Source: Gigaspora rosea (lineage: Eukaryota; Glomeromycota; Glomeromycetes; Diversisporales; Gigasporaceae). From it: DNA of 64,000 nt. The notes under the pieces are model-generated. The model had not been told where the DNA came from. It saw nothing but the letters and a program-made list of their open reading frames with translations, and made no database searches. Below, piece by piece: positions 45,632 through 59,057 of the stretch. The first letter of the stretch is position 1, and each line of letters opens with the position of its first letter. Position numbers and translations under genes: made by a program. Where the stretch lies: positions 124,001 to 188,000 of the forward strand of contig QKWP01000345.1 in assembly GCA_003550325.1 (NCBI GenBank), given 5' to 3'.

Positions 45632-47350
45632 GGGCTTTTCTATATATCTCTGGCCTCTTTAGCCAATCAAGCATGAAAAAATCATATAACTAAAGCTCAT
45701 GTGTTAATCCGATCACTGATATAAGATCGAATGACAAGATCAAACAATCTTACTCTGCGCCATTACCAGATCCAGATAGATAAGTAGATGAACTGTTTTT
45801 TTTTTCTGCACTTTATTGTTGACTTTTATCATTAGTGTCATGGTTAGACGTTTTTCTGTTTCTTTTGTATTGCAGTTTCAACATTCGAGTGACATATCCT
45901 TTTTTTTGTTTTTTTGCTTTGCTTTTTTGCTTTTTTGCTTTTTTGTTTTGCTTTCTTGCTTTATTCTCTTGCCTTGCTTTTTTGCATTTTTGCTTTGCTT
46001 TTTATGTCATTGTGTTTTGCTTTTTTATATTCTTGCTTTTTGCATTGCTACCTTCTTGTGTTTTTTTGTGTTTTGTGCTATTGTGATCTTGCTTTCTTGT
46101 CTTTTGCATATTTGCTTCTTTGCAGCTTTGTCTTTTGTGTCCTTGGGTTTGGGTAAAATGAAAAGTATCAATCTTTTTACTTTTTTTTTTTTTTGAACTT
46201 GACTAACACTTTTTTTTTGTAGTTGGATTTGTAGTTGAATTTGTAGTTGGAGTCGTAGTTGGAGTTGTATTTGGTGCCATATTTGGTGCTATGATTTCAT
46301 TGACATTCTGGGTGTATATTTCATTAGTTTTGGGATTTCTTTGTTGTTAGTATAGTTTCGACATCACTTATTAACACATTTTGTTTTATTTTAGGTTTAT
46401 TTCTTCGTTGGAATCGTAGTTAGTTTTGTGATTTAGTTGACATTTTGGGTAAATGTTCATTAGTTTCGTGTTTTTTTTGTTAGTATAGTTTCGTCATCGT
46501 CCATTGGTGCTCTTTTTGCTATGTAGCGTATTATAGCATATACCACTAAAGATTGCTTACGTTGCTAATATTTTTTTTCGCCGTTGGTATCGTTATTTAT
46601 TGGTGCTCTATTCGTTTTGATGGGTTGTTCTTTGGGCCTTTTTCATTGTTAATATATCGTTCTTTGGTGCCTCTCTTTGTCGCTAGTTTTGTTTCCTTTT
46701 TCGTTGCTGTGCCAGTCACATTTTCGTTACTTGCTGCTAATGTCGTGTATCATGCTGTATTTCGCTAAAGGTAGTTTTATCTTGTGTAGGGTTAGGGTCA
46801 AAATTGGGACTTAGTGTAGGGTTAGAGGGTTAGATAATAGCGTGGAGTTAGTGTAGTTATACAGGTTTAGTGTTAGGATTAGTATTAGAAGATGAAGTGT
46901 ACTTAAGTTAGATAGTAGCACAAGATTATGTAAATGTAGATTTAGAATGATATATATTTGTTATAAATTATCATAATAAATATGCGAATTTTTTTTTTGA
47001 AATAATCTTGAAATTGGGTTAAAGTGTAATATATATAGTATAAAAAAATTGACAAGTTATCGAAAATAACATTTTTGGGGCACATTCTTTAGGGTTGGGA
47101 GTTAAGATTAGAAGTTAGTTTAGAGTAAAGTTTATATTAAACAAGTATAAATAGGTTTTAAAGAGTTAATATATGCATGTAATTAGTTCGATCCTAGGAA
47201 GTTAGTGGTTAGATTTCAGGTTGCACAAATTCTTCTGATCAACTGATGATCTGGAAAGTTGGGTCACGTAACTTTTGCTTGTTTTAATTGGTTGATAGGC
47301 CAGAAATATATAAGTTATATATTTCTGGCCAGAGATATATAGAAAAGCCC
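45632..47350. mobile_element. Mutator-like non-autonomous element, 9-bp duplication
   Basis: Perfect inverted ends of 24 bp start GGGCTTTTCTATATATCTCT. The 9-mer AAAAATATA lies directly outside both (45623-45631 and 47351-47359). A 9-bp duplication is typical of Mutator-like elements. The cargo is a pyrimidine-rich tract with TTTTTTGC units (45900-46010), GTAGTTGGA repeats (46221-46265), TTGGTGC-type motifs and AGGGTTAG motifs (46786-46830). The frames at 45816-46196 and 46553-46768 are hydrophobic strings from T-rich repeats, not supported genes. Confidence 0.8.
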
Positions 47351-47422
47351 AAAAATATATACTTACTACCTCATATGTTACTATTCAAGTTAGTGTTTTA
47401 ATCTGTTATAAAAATCTTAACC

Positions 47423-47602
47423 AGGACCCCGAAATATATATAGATAGGTTAGGTATAAATTTGCTTATTTTTGAGGTTTTTTATACAGATCTTTTCTATT
47501 TATAGTAATTTTTTTGCTTATTTTTGAAGTTTTTTTGCAGATCTTTTCTTTTTTAGTAACCCTATAATTAACCTGACATATCTATATATATTTCGGGGTT
47601 CT
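47423..47602. mobile_element. MITE, AG(A/G)ACCCC family, second copy
   Basis: The inverted ends AGGACCCCGAAATATATATA and AGAACCCCGAAATATATATA enclose a 180-bp foldback with TTGCTTATTTTTGA blocks. The flanks do not match, so it may be a recombined or older copy. Confidence 0.75.
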
Positions 47603-47879
47603 GGTGTATTACTTGGGTTGCCTATTCCTATTGGCAGAGACATTAATTTTTTTTGGATTATAAATAAATTTTTTTGAATAACACAAAAAATTTTGAAAAT
47701 TTTGGGTTTAGCTGGTATTAAAAAATTATATATAATTTGGGCGCTGTCATGTAATTCATATAACTTTGAATTATTGCCCAAAATTTCAGCATTTCAAAAT
47801 TTACAAAATTTTAAATCATATGAATACAACGAATCAGATTAATAAAAATTAATAGATAGTCCAATCATACTGCTAAAAC

Positions 47880-48244
47880 AGGACCCCAACATATATATAA
47901 ATAGGTCTGATTAATTATAGGGTTACTAAAAAAGAAAAGATCAGTATAAAAACTTTAAAAATAAGCAAAAAAATACTATAAATAGAAAGATCTACATAAA
48001 AACCTCAAAAATAAACAAACTCATACCAGAACCCCGAAATATATATAGATAGGTCAGGTTAATTATAGGGTTACTAAAAAAGGAAAGATCTATAGAAAAA
48101 ACTTCAAAAATAAGCAAAAAATTACTATAAATAGAAAAGATCTGCATAAAAAGCTTCAAAAATAAGCAAACTTATACATAATCTATCTATGTATATTTCG
48201 GGGTCCTCTCATACCTGACTTATTTATATATATTTCGGGGTTCT
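47880..48244. mobile_element. hAT-type MITE, two fused units of the AG(A/G)ACCCC family
   Basis: The outer flanks GCTAAAAC (47872-47879 and 48245-48252) are identical 8-mers. The inside has two head-to-tail units, the second starting near 48027 (AGAACCCCGAAATATATATA), plus an extra right end near 48192-48213. This is either a nested insertion or an internal duplication that moved as one unit. Confidence 0.8.
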
Positions 48245-48920
48245 GCTAAAACCATGTATAAAATTTTAAAATTTTAGTTTTTTATAGATAATTCTCAAAA
48301 TTATAGATTATCTTTAAATTTATAAAAAATTATGGATCCATAATTTTTAGCATCTCTGTCTGTCAAATAGATCACCTAGGCCATCTAATAGTAAGAGAAA
48401 TTCTGCAACAAAATTTAAAAAGCAATCATTGGTTAAATTGAAGATTTTTTATGTAACACTTAATTATACCTTTTGTACTCAAAAATGCAATAATTATGAG
48501 GTTAAATAGCTTTTTTAAAAACTTGAATTAGTTAGATCTATTAACTGCATATTTGATATCCATATAGTTAATCACATATTTGGATGCTATAAATGTCTCA
48601 CAAATAAGAAACCTTATCTACTAGTTTCCAAATAAATAATCTAACAGATATTTGCAGGTATCTACAGATATTCACAGTTAGAGATTGAACCCCAATAAGA
48701 TCTGGGTTGCCTACCTATTTAAATAATACTAATTAATAAATGGGTTCATACCTACAAGCCAAATGCAATAATAGTATATACTTATATTGTTGTGAAATAA
48801 TACCCATGGTGTTATTTAGATAGGCTTAATTTAGGCCAAATTTTGAAATTATACTCTGCATGTTATTTTACAACAATATGGTAAGCATTTATAGTCTTGA
48901 TTTGTGAACAAAATTAACAT

Positions 48921-49204
48921 TAGGGATCCTCAAATTCAAATCAAATCAAATATTGGATTAATTTGAATTTGATCAAATCAAATTGATCCTGATTTGAATT
49001 TGATTTGATTCAAATATTTGAATTTAATTGATATGAATTTGAATTTTTAATAGTAATTTTCAAATCAAATCAAATATTTGTCAAATCAAATCAAATTTGG
49101 CTATATTTGAATTTGATCAAATCAAATATAGTCAAATTTGAATTTGAATTTGATCAAATATTTGATTCAAATATTTGAAGACCAAATCAAATTGCAGAAC
49201 CCTA
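48921..49204. mobile_element. hAT-type foldback, TAGGGTTC ends, TTTGAT-rich
   Basis: The left end TAGGGATCC and inverted right end TAGGGTTCTG are flanked by ATTAACAT (48913-48920) and ATTAATAT (49205-49212), 7 of 8 identical. The body is almost only variants of AATTTGAATTTGATCAAATC in both orientations. It shares end sequence and arm composition with 23976-25206. Confidence 0.8.
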
Positions 49205-49502
49205 ATTAATATGAATGAAATGATTTATATATCATAGCAAATAATTTATAGTTTATAGTTATTGTATAGGTTGTAGTGAATAACCCAGTTACACACAGGT
49301 TCATATTCCTTGCTGAAGGCAAAGTATTTAAATATGAACATGTATATGTAACCGATTATTCAATATACTGATATAATAACTATCTTATTGCATAGTATCT
49401 AACATAACAATCACATGCAATAAATAAATGAAAAAAGCAATGGTTGTTTATAAAACCCATGCAATAAGCTAGATAATCCAGTTTATCCAGATATCCATAT
49501 GG

Positions 49503-49748
49503 GGTGAGTCAGTAGAAAAAGGACAAATCATTTTTAGTAAAATTATTTAATTTTTAAATTAAAATATCCTGACAACTATTTGATCAAATTTGCTAAAAAT
49601 TTTTTTATTTTAATTTTGAAATTATATAGAATTAAAATAAAAAAAAAATTTATTAAATTTATTAAAATAGTTGTTAAGATATTTAAGCTTAAAGTCAAGA
49701 AAACTTTTACTTAGAAAAAATTTGTTTCTTTTCTACTAACTTATCTCA
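49503..49748. mobile_element. Foldback MITE, GAGTCAGTAGAAAA ends
   Basis: GGTGAGTCAGTAGAAAAAGG at the left returns inverted near 49724-49748. The interior pairs around ATAAAAAAAAAA/TTTTTATTTT. Same family as 674-922. Confidence 0.6.
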
Positions 49749-51564
49749 TATAATTATCAGAACATCTAGAAGGTTATCTGGCTATCTGTGGGGTTTATCC
49801 AGATATTCACAATTTAAAAATTGATGGTTATTTGGATATATCTTTAATAAAACAGATACTATAAAATGGGTATCTGGATATCTGGATCCAAATACTAAAA
49901 TTAGCAAATTAAATAGTAAAATTTATAAATAAAAACTAATTATAATAAAAATCGTTAGATACGTATTTAGGGCATAAATCAATAAATCTTCGTAAAATCA
50001 ATAGTAAAATTTATAAATATGAAAGCTTAGAACAATAATGTTCTTATATTATGTCTAAATAGAATAAAATTAAAGTAGTAAATATTTATAAACTTTGATA
50101 ACTTATTTTAATTTATTTTATCACACTTATGCACTAGCTTCATGCATACAATAATAAATATTATAAACTAGGGTAGATCAATGCCATTATTCACAATTTG
50201 AAGTAAATTATGAATAGTAAATAAATTTATAATAACTTGCTTTAAATATTTATATTAATAAACATTCTTTATACTCATATACTAAATTAAAATAAACTAA
50301 TAGTAAATATTCATAGACATGAATAAGTTATTTTGAAAATTTAGATTTTTAAGTGTTCTTTATTCTCATGCACTAAATTAATACAAATAAAATGAATAAA
50401 TAATATGTAAATATTCATGAATGCGATATCTTAATTAAATACTAAGACTAATATAAATATACAGTATATTCTTTATACTTATATATTAAATATAAAAATT
50501 TTATATATTTTTATTTAGAATTGTTATTTGCTTGGATATCCTAGCTTGAGCTATATTGTAATGTAGATGTAGATTCAAAAATTATGACTGAAACATGAAT
50601 TTCTGATAGTCTAAAAATTTGATATACATTAATAATTGAGTCACATGTTTAATTATAACTCTAAGCAGTAGTTCAAACTATAGCTTTATCGTCTTAGTTC
50701 TATTCTCAAAATTTAATGCACATTATATTCACATTCTAAAATAAATTGTAAATATATAACTTGTATTACCTATGTATAATCTCTTTATATGTTATAATGC
50801 CTATAATCTCAATTGGTCTTTAGGGTGATTTGTGAAAAAAGCCCATAAATTTATGCTATTTAGACCATAATCAGGTTAATTTGGCAGTTCTACTAGTGGG
50901 TGACTTATGAATTACTCATAGATAACCCACAGGTAATCCACAGACTAGCTACTCAGTAGTCATAATTCAATTTGGGTACTACCTATTTGCAAGTATTTTA
51001 AGTTCCATGCTAAAGTTTTGTCTTATAGAAAAGATAACATTATTAACTATATTAATAAAAATCAAGTAAAAAAAGAAGTACTTATACATTTTATTTTTTT
51101 CTTCAAGTTTCATACTAAATATTCATTATACTCAACAAGAAAGTCAAATGTTAGTACATAACTATATAAATAAAATTAAATAAAAGAAAGTACTATACTT
51201 GTTTATGTCATACATTAATTTTAGTTCCAGCTACCTAATATAAGCTTTACAAAATAGAGAATGTTATTTTAAAATATAAAAAAAAAACTAAAAAAATTTA
51301 TTATTGATATTATTGATTAGTTCATAAAGAATATAAACTAAATTTACAATAAAAAAAACTATTAAATATATAAAATATAAATATGAATAAATTTATTTAT
51401 AACAACCTGTTATGTAATAGCTATATTCTATAACTCAAAATTTATTAGAGTAATCCCTATTGACTTTTAACAAAAATGGTCCTCTTGCAATTTTGTATTG
51501 ATCTTGACTCTTACTCTAACTTTAACTCTAACTCTAATTTTAACATTAATACTAATCTTATAGC
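49749..51564. other. AT-rich intergenic stretch, no gene seen
   Basis: I find no coding frame, RNA gene or clear terminal repeat in this 1.8-kb stretch. Short segments with AAATTTATAAAT and TTCTTTATACTCAT recur without a definable unit. Confidence 0.45.
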
Positions 51565-51900
51565 TGTTCATAATGGGTAGCAATCAATTAATCAACAATC
51601 ACTTCACCAACATAAAATTTCACCGACAATTATTCACCGACACGTTCATTTTACCGACAGTTTATTTTACCGAAGCTCATTTCACCAACAAAGTAATTCT
51701 GGTCATTGTCGTTAGGGTCAGGGTAGAATTAGGTAGAATTAGGGCTAAAGTTAGGGTGCTTTTTGAAAAAAAACTTGTCGGTGAAATGAACTATAGTGAA
51801 ACAAACTATCGGTAAAATGAACTTGTCAGTGAGTATTTGTCAGTAAAATGTTATGTCGGTGAAGTAATTGTTGGTGAAATAATACGAACCCGTTCATAAC
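51565..51900. mobile_element. Foldback with CACCGACA-array arms
   Basis: GTTCATAATGGGT at the left mirrors ACCCGTTCATAAC at the right. The arms consist of TTTCACCGACA / TTTTACCGACA units about every 17-22 nt in opposite orientations. The centre (51708-51755) has AGGGT/TTAGGG-like units. The design equals that of 10334-11012 though the arms differ in sequence. The frame at 51573-51815 is a by-product. Confidence 0.7.
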
Positions 51901-52061
51901 AGGCTGTTACAGATAGATTTCCTATAAATATTAATTTATTATATATTTTAGTAAGTTATTATATAAGTTTCTTGTTGAAACTTATCTTAAAATTTTATTT
52001 ATCAAAGATTTGTTAGATCATTCAATCCAACCAATTATATAATATAAAAGGTTTGGTAGTA

Positions 52062-52435
52062 CCGTATTTACTTAAAATAACGCACATCTGTGTGTTATTT
52101 CAAGGGGATGTGTATTATTTCGAGTATGCGCATGGGCGTTATTTCGGGGTAAAGGTCTAGTTTCTAAAAAATTGTGTGTTATATATTGTAATGCATAAAA
52201 AACCTGTATTCCTTAATTTTATATGTACTTTCCGATCTAAGTCAAATTTTTTGACTTAAAAAATTATTATTTCTGATTGTTATTTGAATTTGTTATTTCA
52301 GCAAATTATTGATTTGGCATTTAGAGTGTGCGTTATATTGTACACACATGGGTATTATTTCGAAACCAACATGCTATTTTAAGAAAATGCAATTTTCAAA
52401 ATAATGCCCATGTGCGTTATTTCGAGTAAATATGG
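52062..52435. mobile_element. MITE, CCGTATTTACT ends with TA flanks
   Basis: CCGTATTTACTTAAAATAAC at the left matches the inverted right end CCATATTTACTCGAAATAAC. TA lies outside both ends. The subterminal regions hold several (G/A)CGTTATTTC motifs. Fragments with the same motifs are near 53870-53930 and 55430-55510. Confidence 0.65.
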
Positions 52436-52437
52436 TA

Positions 52438-54258
52438 TTTGATTTATTTGATTTCCATCTGTGCAATAATAAGTTATATAAAAATAATTTGCAGCTAACT
52501 TTGTATAAAAATAATTGTTATTGTACTTAACTATATCTTAATAATATGTATAAATAGTAATTTTGAAATTCTGGATATTTTGAACAATTTTAAACAATTT
52601 TGAACAATTAAATAAATTAATATTACTTAAACAATTATTATAAAACGCACTTATGGTATTTTACCATCATAGGTAAATTAGATTTGCAAATCTGTATAAC
52701 AAAAACAAAAAAATAAAGCTTTACAAACAAAAAATAAATTTTAATTACTTTAGGATTAGGGTAAGGCCTGGGATTTTATCAGTGGCATTAGTATATACAA
52801 AATTTAGCAAGGAATTTTTTTTATTAGAGCCCCAAAGGCGGTTTAATAAGCACAATTTTGCGATATGAACGTTTTTTTAAAAAAATACAAAATTTTTTGT
52901 TACACCTGATCTTAAATTCTGATTGGCTATTCTAATAGTTTTGTGTAACATGGTGTAAAACACTATAGGCGCATTTTAGTAAAATCCTTACTTAAAATAT
53001 TATTATATTAATATATTAAATATAAATCAAATAATATGACTCAATCCTATTTATATATAAAATTTGATTAAAATATACATTTCTTTAATTTACTTAAAAA
53101 AGTAAATATAAATAATAATTTCAAATATAGGATTTATATTCTTTAACATTTTTTGGATCTTTTTGCAAAGTTACAAGTCTAACTATCAAGTAACTAAAGA
53201 GGAATCTTGAGCTAAAGTTGTTTAATTTTTTTTAATTCTTTATTATGTTTAAGTCAAATGATTAACTCACCATAAGTGATTATATAATTAGTTAAAATAT
53301 TCTTTTAAAAATATAAAAGATGCTATTAAGAAAGGTTTTTTGTACTTTAATTAAAAGTTAAAGAGAAGGTTCTTCTAATTCTAATAGTAGTTAAATTATC
53401 AAATTAATTTGGTAGAATCCTAAGATACTTGGATCAAAAAAGAGAATATAAGAATCTGCAAATTCACTATTAACAAAGTATTATAAACTATTACTTTATA
53501 TAACATACTATAGAATTTTTTTTTTTTAAAAAACATTTTAATTATATTTTTATTTGAGTAGTTAGAAAAAGGTTTTAAAAAATTAATAAGTTTGATTGGT
53601 CAAAATGTAAATTTTACTTTATAGTTTAATTTATAATTAATCTTCTTAAAATTTTACCTTGTGATCTTGTATCACTAAAGCTATTATCTAATTAAATCTG
53701 AAGAAGCAAAAATTTTTATGTGTGATATAAATATTGATTTCAATTACAAAATACAATATACTTACTATTGTTATACAAATAATCTCTATATAATATTACA
53801 TATTGTATTTGTGTATAATAGTAGTCCAGAGGTGTTAATTCCAATTTTGACTTTTTAAAAAATTTGGCTATTTTGCTCAAAATAGTGCTTATGCGCATTC
53901 TGAAATAACATGCACTCCTTCTATTTAATTAAAATACCAATACTGAATTCAACTTAATCGTAACAAAAACAAAAAATTATTTTTACCAAAAACATAGTAT
54001 AAAGTAGAAATAGAAATGATTTAGTTAACTATAAAATTTATATATAAATTACTATGTTTAGTTGATTTAGATGACTAAATCATATAGCTGATTCCTATCC
54101 CTAGTACAAAGAACATAGAGTATAGTTTATATTTGAGTTTTGTGGTTGTTCACAAAATCATAATTCTAATTAGATATAGAAATCAAATAATACTATTACT
54201 ATATTAGTGAAGTTGCAGGTTTTGATTTACTACATTTTTAATTGACCAGTTATAGCTA
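52438..54258. other. AT-rich intergenic stretch, no gene seen
   Basis: No gene. A segment near 52890-52930 (GTTACACCTGATCTTAAA) is repeated near 58235-58255. Confidence 0.4.
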
Positions 54259-54266
54259 GTTTTAAC

Positions 54267-55250
54267 TAGTGATAGGCAACGCACGAGATCTGTGTGTAAT
54301 CCCACGTGGGATGCGCAGGATTTAAAAACTCCCACGTGGGATTTTTAATATAAGATTTTCTGGCCTGCATTAGCATATCATCTGGCCTGCATTAACAAAT
54401 AATCCGGCCTGCTTTAACATAAGTGGGCCAATCCTAATTAGTATTTGATGTATTTATATAAAAATATTAAATCTTTTATTTATTTTTGTTCCACATATAT
54501 ACGTGCATGCATAGATAATGTGCAAACTTTACGTTGAAATAAATTTTTTAAATTTTCATGATTAATAAAGTGGCAATCTAGACTTTTAATTTATTGCACG
54601 AATAATGCACCAAGAATATTTTGTACTATATTGGAAAAAATCTCCAATTTCAGTGATTATTTAATATGAATAATAAGATTAAATAAAATTTGAGCCAGTC
54701 AGTAATGTAATTCAGAAATTATAAGCTGATTATGAATTTCTTATGAGTTGCTTATGAATTTTTGTATGTATATAATCTGGTTATAAATTTTGTACATATG
54801 TACAGTACCTGATCACTTATAAATTTAGCACATTTATATCTGATTATGCACCTGATTACTTATAAATTTTATATATTTATGATTGATTACTTTGTTACTA
54901 TTATAATTTTTAAATATATATTTATATAATAATATTTTAAAAATTGACAAAATTAAGCCAAGTTTGAATTGATGAATTTTAATAATTATAAGATCCAAAT
55001 GTATTAAAAGTAGGTAAAATCTATATAATCATTTTTATTTGTAATAACTGTAGTTAGATTTATAAAAAATGATTATTATTTTAATAAGAAATTACATTCC
55101 TAGTGATGATATATATATATATATTTATTAATCGTAAAAAATTCAGAAACTCTACTCAATCCTGCAAATTCTGCAAATCCCATGCTATTCTGCATGGGAT
55201 CCCGCATTCCACATGGGATTTTTAAAAAAATCAGGATTTGCCTATCACTA
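54267..55250. mobile_element. hAT-type element, TAGTGATAGGCAA ends
   Basis: The terminal repeat TAGTGATAGGCAA is perfect and of typical hAT form. The flanks are GTTTTAAC (54259-54266) and GTTATAAC (55251-55258), 7 of 8 identical. Subterminal CCCACGTGGGAT and CCCATGTGGAAT palindromes occur at both ends. The 984-bp interior is AT-rich with no transposase frame, so it is non-autonomous. Confidence 0.85.
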
Positions 55251-55762
55251 GTTATAACTGAGTTTCAACATGGCACATTCTAATAATCCAAGTTCATCTG
55301 CAACTCTACTTATAATGCAAAAGGTAATAATATTCTTTTTATTAATATTTGAACCACTTTGCTGATTTTGTATTATCAAAGCTCTAATGCAGCTTATTTT
55401 AAATACCAGTACAGAATTTCAAAAAAAAATCACATTTTGATTCAAAATAAGGTGCATTTTAAAATAATACACAGAGACCCAAAATAATGTGTAGAGGGTG
55501 TTATTATGCACAAATATAGTATAGGTTTGTTTTATATTTTGTACTAAATACCAATATTGCATATTATCACAATAGCTAACAAGTTTTGTAACAAAATTTT
55601 TATGGCAAATTATAGTATTTTGATCCTATTCTTTAAGAGCTATTTGGATTAAATTCAGATTCTACTTTGTGTATCTGGATAATATTCTGAATTTGGATGA
55701 ATCCAAATTTAATTATTGGATCCAGTTTCTATATAAGCACAAAGTCTATCACTTTCATTGGG
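55251..55762. other. Intergenic, no gene seen
   Basis: AT-rich DNA with short AAAATAATACACAGAG-type remnants resembling the MITE at 52062. No gene. Confidence 0.4.
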
Positions 55763-56509
55763 AAAATAAATAAGGCGCAGATCTGCACAAATCTGCGACC
55801 CTAGAAAATTTTAACAAATTTTGCGATAACTTGTGATCTAGTGGTCCAAATTTAACAATTTTGGTACCATTCGATTCGTCTTGATAAGATGGATTGGATG
55901 GTACCAAAATTGTTAAATTCCAATTACTAGAACAAAAGAAATCCCATTTATGTAAATTTTATAAACATTGAACGATCTTGCCAACTAGTGGTCCAAATTT
56001 AATGATTTTGGTACCATTTGATTCCTCTCGATGAGATGGTTCTATTATACCAAAAATGTCAAAATTGGATCACTAGTTAACAAATTATCCGTAAAAAACG
56101 ATTTGTAGCACAGTTCTGCGCAGAAATTTAAATTTCTTTTTTAAATTCTGCGCAGAACTGCGCCACAAATAGTTTTTTATGAATAACTCGTTAACCAGAG
56201 ATCCAATTTTGACGTTTTTGGTACCATTCGAACCGTCTCATCGAGAGGAATAAAATGGTACCAAAATCATTAAATTTGGACCACTAGTTGGCAAGATCGT
56301 TCAATGTTTATTCAATTCACATAAATGGAACTTTCTTGTGTTCTAGTAATTGAAATTCAATAATTTTGGTACCATTCGATCCATCTCATTGAGACGAATC
56401 GAATGGTACCAAAATTGTTAAAATTGACTACTGGATCACAAGTTATTGCAAAATTTGTTAAAATTTTCCAGGATCGCAGATTTGTGCAGATTTGCGCCTT
56501 ATTTATTTT
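55763..56509. mobile_element. Near-perfect 747-bp foldback made of smaller hairpins
   Basis: AAAATAAATAAGGCGCAGAT at the left mirrors the right end. The whole element folds on a centre at about 56140 (GTTCTGCGCAGAA...). Each arm contains two further inverted pairs of the block TTTGGTACCATTCGAT, so hairpins lie within hairpins. The shared module occurs at 55825-55891. No target duplication was found. No gene. Confidence 0.85.
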
Positions 56510-56879
56510 ACTGATGTTACTCACTATATTTATTTAGCTACAAATACTAATAAGAAGCTATTATATTTTGGAATATGCAAAATTTAAATAGTTTATTTCA
56601 ATATCTAACAAATTGAAATGCTAATTTCAAATTTAATAAATTAGCAAGAAATGTGCAGATATGCAGTAAAATATGCAAAATATAATTAATATTTGATATC
56701 AAAATATTAAGATAAAATTTGGTGTAAGAAGTTTTATAGCAAATTAATATAAGTTTTTTTTTTGTAATTGTTACTAGTAATTTACTGAATAGGTGTCAAC
56801 TGGATATCCAATAATTTTTTGAATAAATGCTTGCCAGTTTAAATTAACAAATACAGATATCTATATTAATGATATCTAA

Positions 56880-57200
56880 CATATAATGCGACCTGTGTTA
56901 TTAACGCATGATAAAACTATTTTGTCAGACAACTTCAAATTGACAATTTGATAAATAATAAAACCAATGACGCATGACAAAACTCATAATATATGACAAA
57001 ACTCATGAAATATGATAAAACATATGACACATGAACCCATGATGCAAGAACCTATAATGCATGACAAAACCAATAATAAATAACAAAATTTATAATGATT
57101 TTGATGATGTATAAGACTATTATTTATTTCTTTTTATAATAGAAATAAATTAGTCCATGTAAAATTAATTTCTTGTTCATTATTATATCTTCCCAGTTTC
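56880..57200. repeat. Dispersed repeat (partner of 34830-35110) with ATGACAAAAC units
   Basis: Units of ATGACAAAAC(C/T)CAT(A/G)A are repeated about every 20 bp from 56925 to 57090. A TTTTTATAATAGAAATAAATT block shared with 34990-35030 follows. Confidence 0.5.
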
Positions 57201-59049
57201 TATCTTTTTAATATTGATCTGACATTGCTGATGATTTGCAACAATAATCTAAATATATCTAATAGATATTCTATGAATTAGCAGTGTCATAGTAATTTAT
57301 TATTATGTATTATTTTATGTATTTTTTATTTGTCATAGTTTGTAACTTGGTGGGTAATTTAACCCTCAATGAGGATATCTGCTGGTACTCTCAACTAGCG
57401 TTATAGACACTCAGTGAGTGTATGAACCTCTTAGCGAGTAAATTAAATACCTAGAAAGTGACTAAAATCTTAGTACAAATTAAAGATTTTGAGAGTATTG
57501 TTTTAGTCTGCAAATGAAATAACAGATGTTCATAGCATTAGTATTATTATTGATGGTTCAAAAAATCATGTGTTCAGACATTTGATCCTATGTGAATTTT
57601 ACAGAAAAGTTACCAAAATTCTGGGACATATGCATCAGATCTAGAATGATGTTTAGCCTTAGCTAATAGCAGGTTCTATAGCAAATTACTTAATGAATAG
57701 ATATGATTTTATTAGTAAAATTTTTTATAATCTTGGGACAAATCAATCAATTCCAATTCAGCTGACCTTGATTCTGATGTACTCTAATGTATCCTAACCC
57801 AGAATTTGGTGATTCCTCTGTATGAGTTAATCCTATGCTCTGCTATTGCTAGTGAAATGCTAGCAATAAAAAATAATCTGTTTAGATTTAATGTAAAAGC
57901 TTCTTCAATTAACAAGGGTTTTATTAAGAGCTTCATTATCTTAAATAGTACTCTCACAAAAAATTGATTACTTGGTAATTATGTAATTTTGGCCAATTAA
58001 AATTTAGAATCAAGTATAATATGATAATTAAAACAAATATGTTTTTTCTAAGTAAAAATACATTTAAAATTAAGGCTAAGCAAACTGCATTATAATTAGA
58101 GTTAGGGTTTAAAAAATATAGTGGCCATTATAGCTATTAGTAAATTTCATGAAAACATTTTTAATTAGGATTCAATAGATGGTTTTCTATTAAAAATTTA
58201 GAGCTATCTGTTTTTTGTAAAAAAATTTTATATTACACCTAATCTTAAAATTTAATTAGTTAAAATTACAGGTTGTAAACAATTTTTTTGTATTAAAGAC
58301 TTAGGGCATTAGTTTTATTAATAGTTAGGGGTTGCATCAGTAGTTTAATCAATCATCAAGGGTTTTATCAATTGTTAAGGGTTTCATTAAGTATCAGAGT
58401 TTTCATCAAGCATCAAGGGTTTCATTAATCATTAAGGATTTTGTTAGATGCAAATTTGATAAAACCTTTCATCATCATAAAAATAATTGTGTTAGCCATC
58501 ATTAATCTATATTCAATTTGAATTATTAGATCTATTCAAATTAGCTTAATTATATGTATATAAATTTTCATATTACTGGTATTGAACACTACAGGTGTGA
58601 TATATAATTTTTGTTTATTATAATAATATTAAATAAAGAAAACAATGAAACAAAGAAATAACAATAAAATAGTAATAAAAGAATACAACAAAAATATTAA
58701 AATAAAAAATAAAATACAGCTCAATAAGAATCTGATTCTTATTATAAACTATAACTAAGACATCATAGTCCAAAAAAATGGTATAGTGCAGAAACTCAGG
58801 CTTTAAATACTTTTTGAGTTATTAAGAAACTATAGCACTTTGCTCTTATAATACTCTTAAAGTTATATTATTACTTCCTAATATTTATGTACTAAAAAAG
58901 CTGCTTCACAAACCCCTCACAATCTGCTTACAATTTATTTACAATTCACTTACAATATCTACAACCAGGAATCAACAATAACTGGTTCATAAAACAACCA
59001 ATCATCAAGTACAAATCTGCATTTACAAGCCTCTGCCACAACCAAAAGC
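57201..59049. other. AT-rich intergenic stretch, no gene seen
   Basis: No gene. Between 58320 and 58460 the unit CATCAAGGGTTT(C/T)AT is repeated about every 25-30 bp with variation. Confidence 0.45.
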
Positions 59050-59057
59050 CTTGTAAT

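Noticed and set aside
45816-46196. Three overlapping hydrophobic frames
   Set aside because: They arise from TTTTTTGC tandem units and share the same DNA in different frames.
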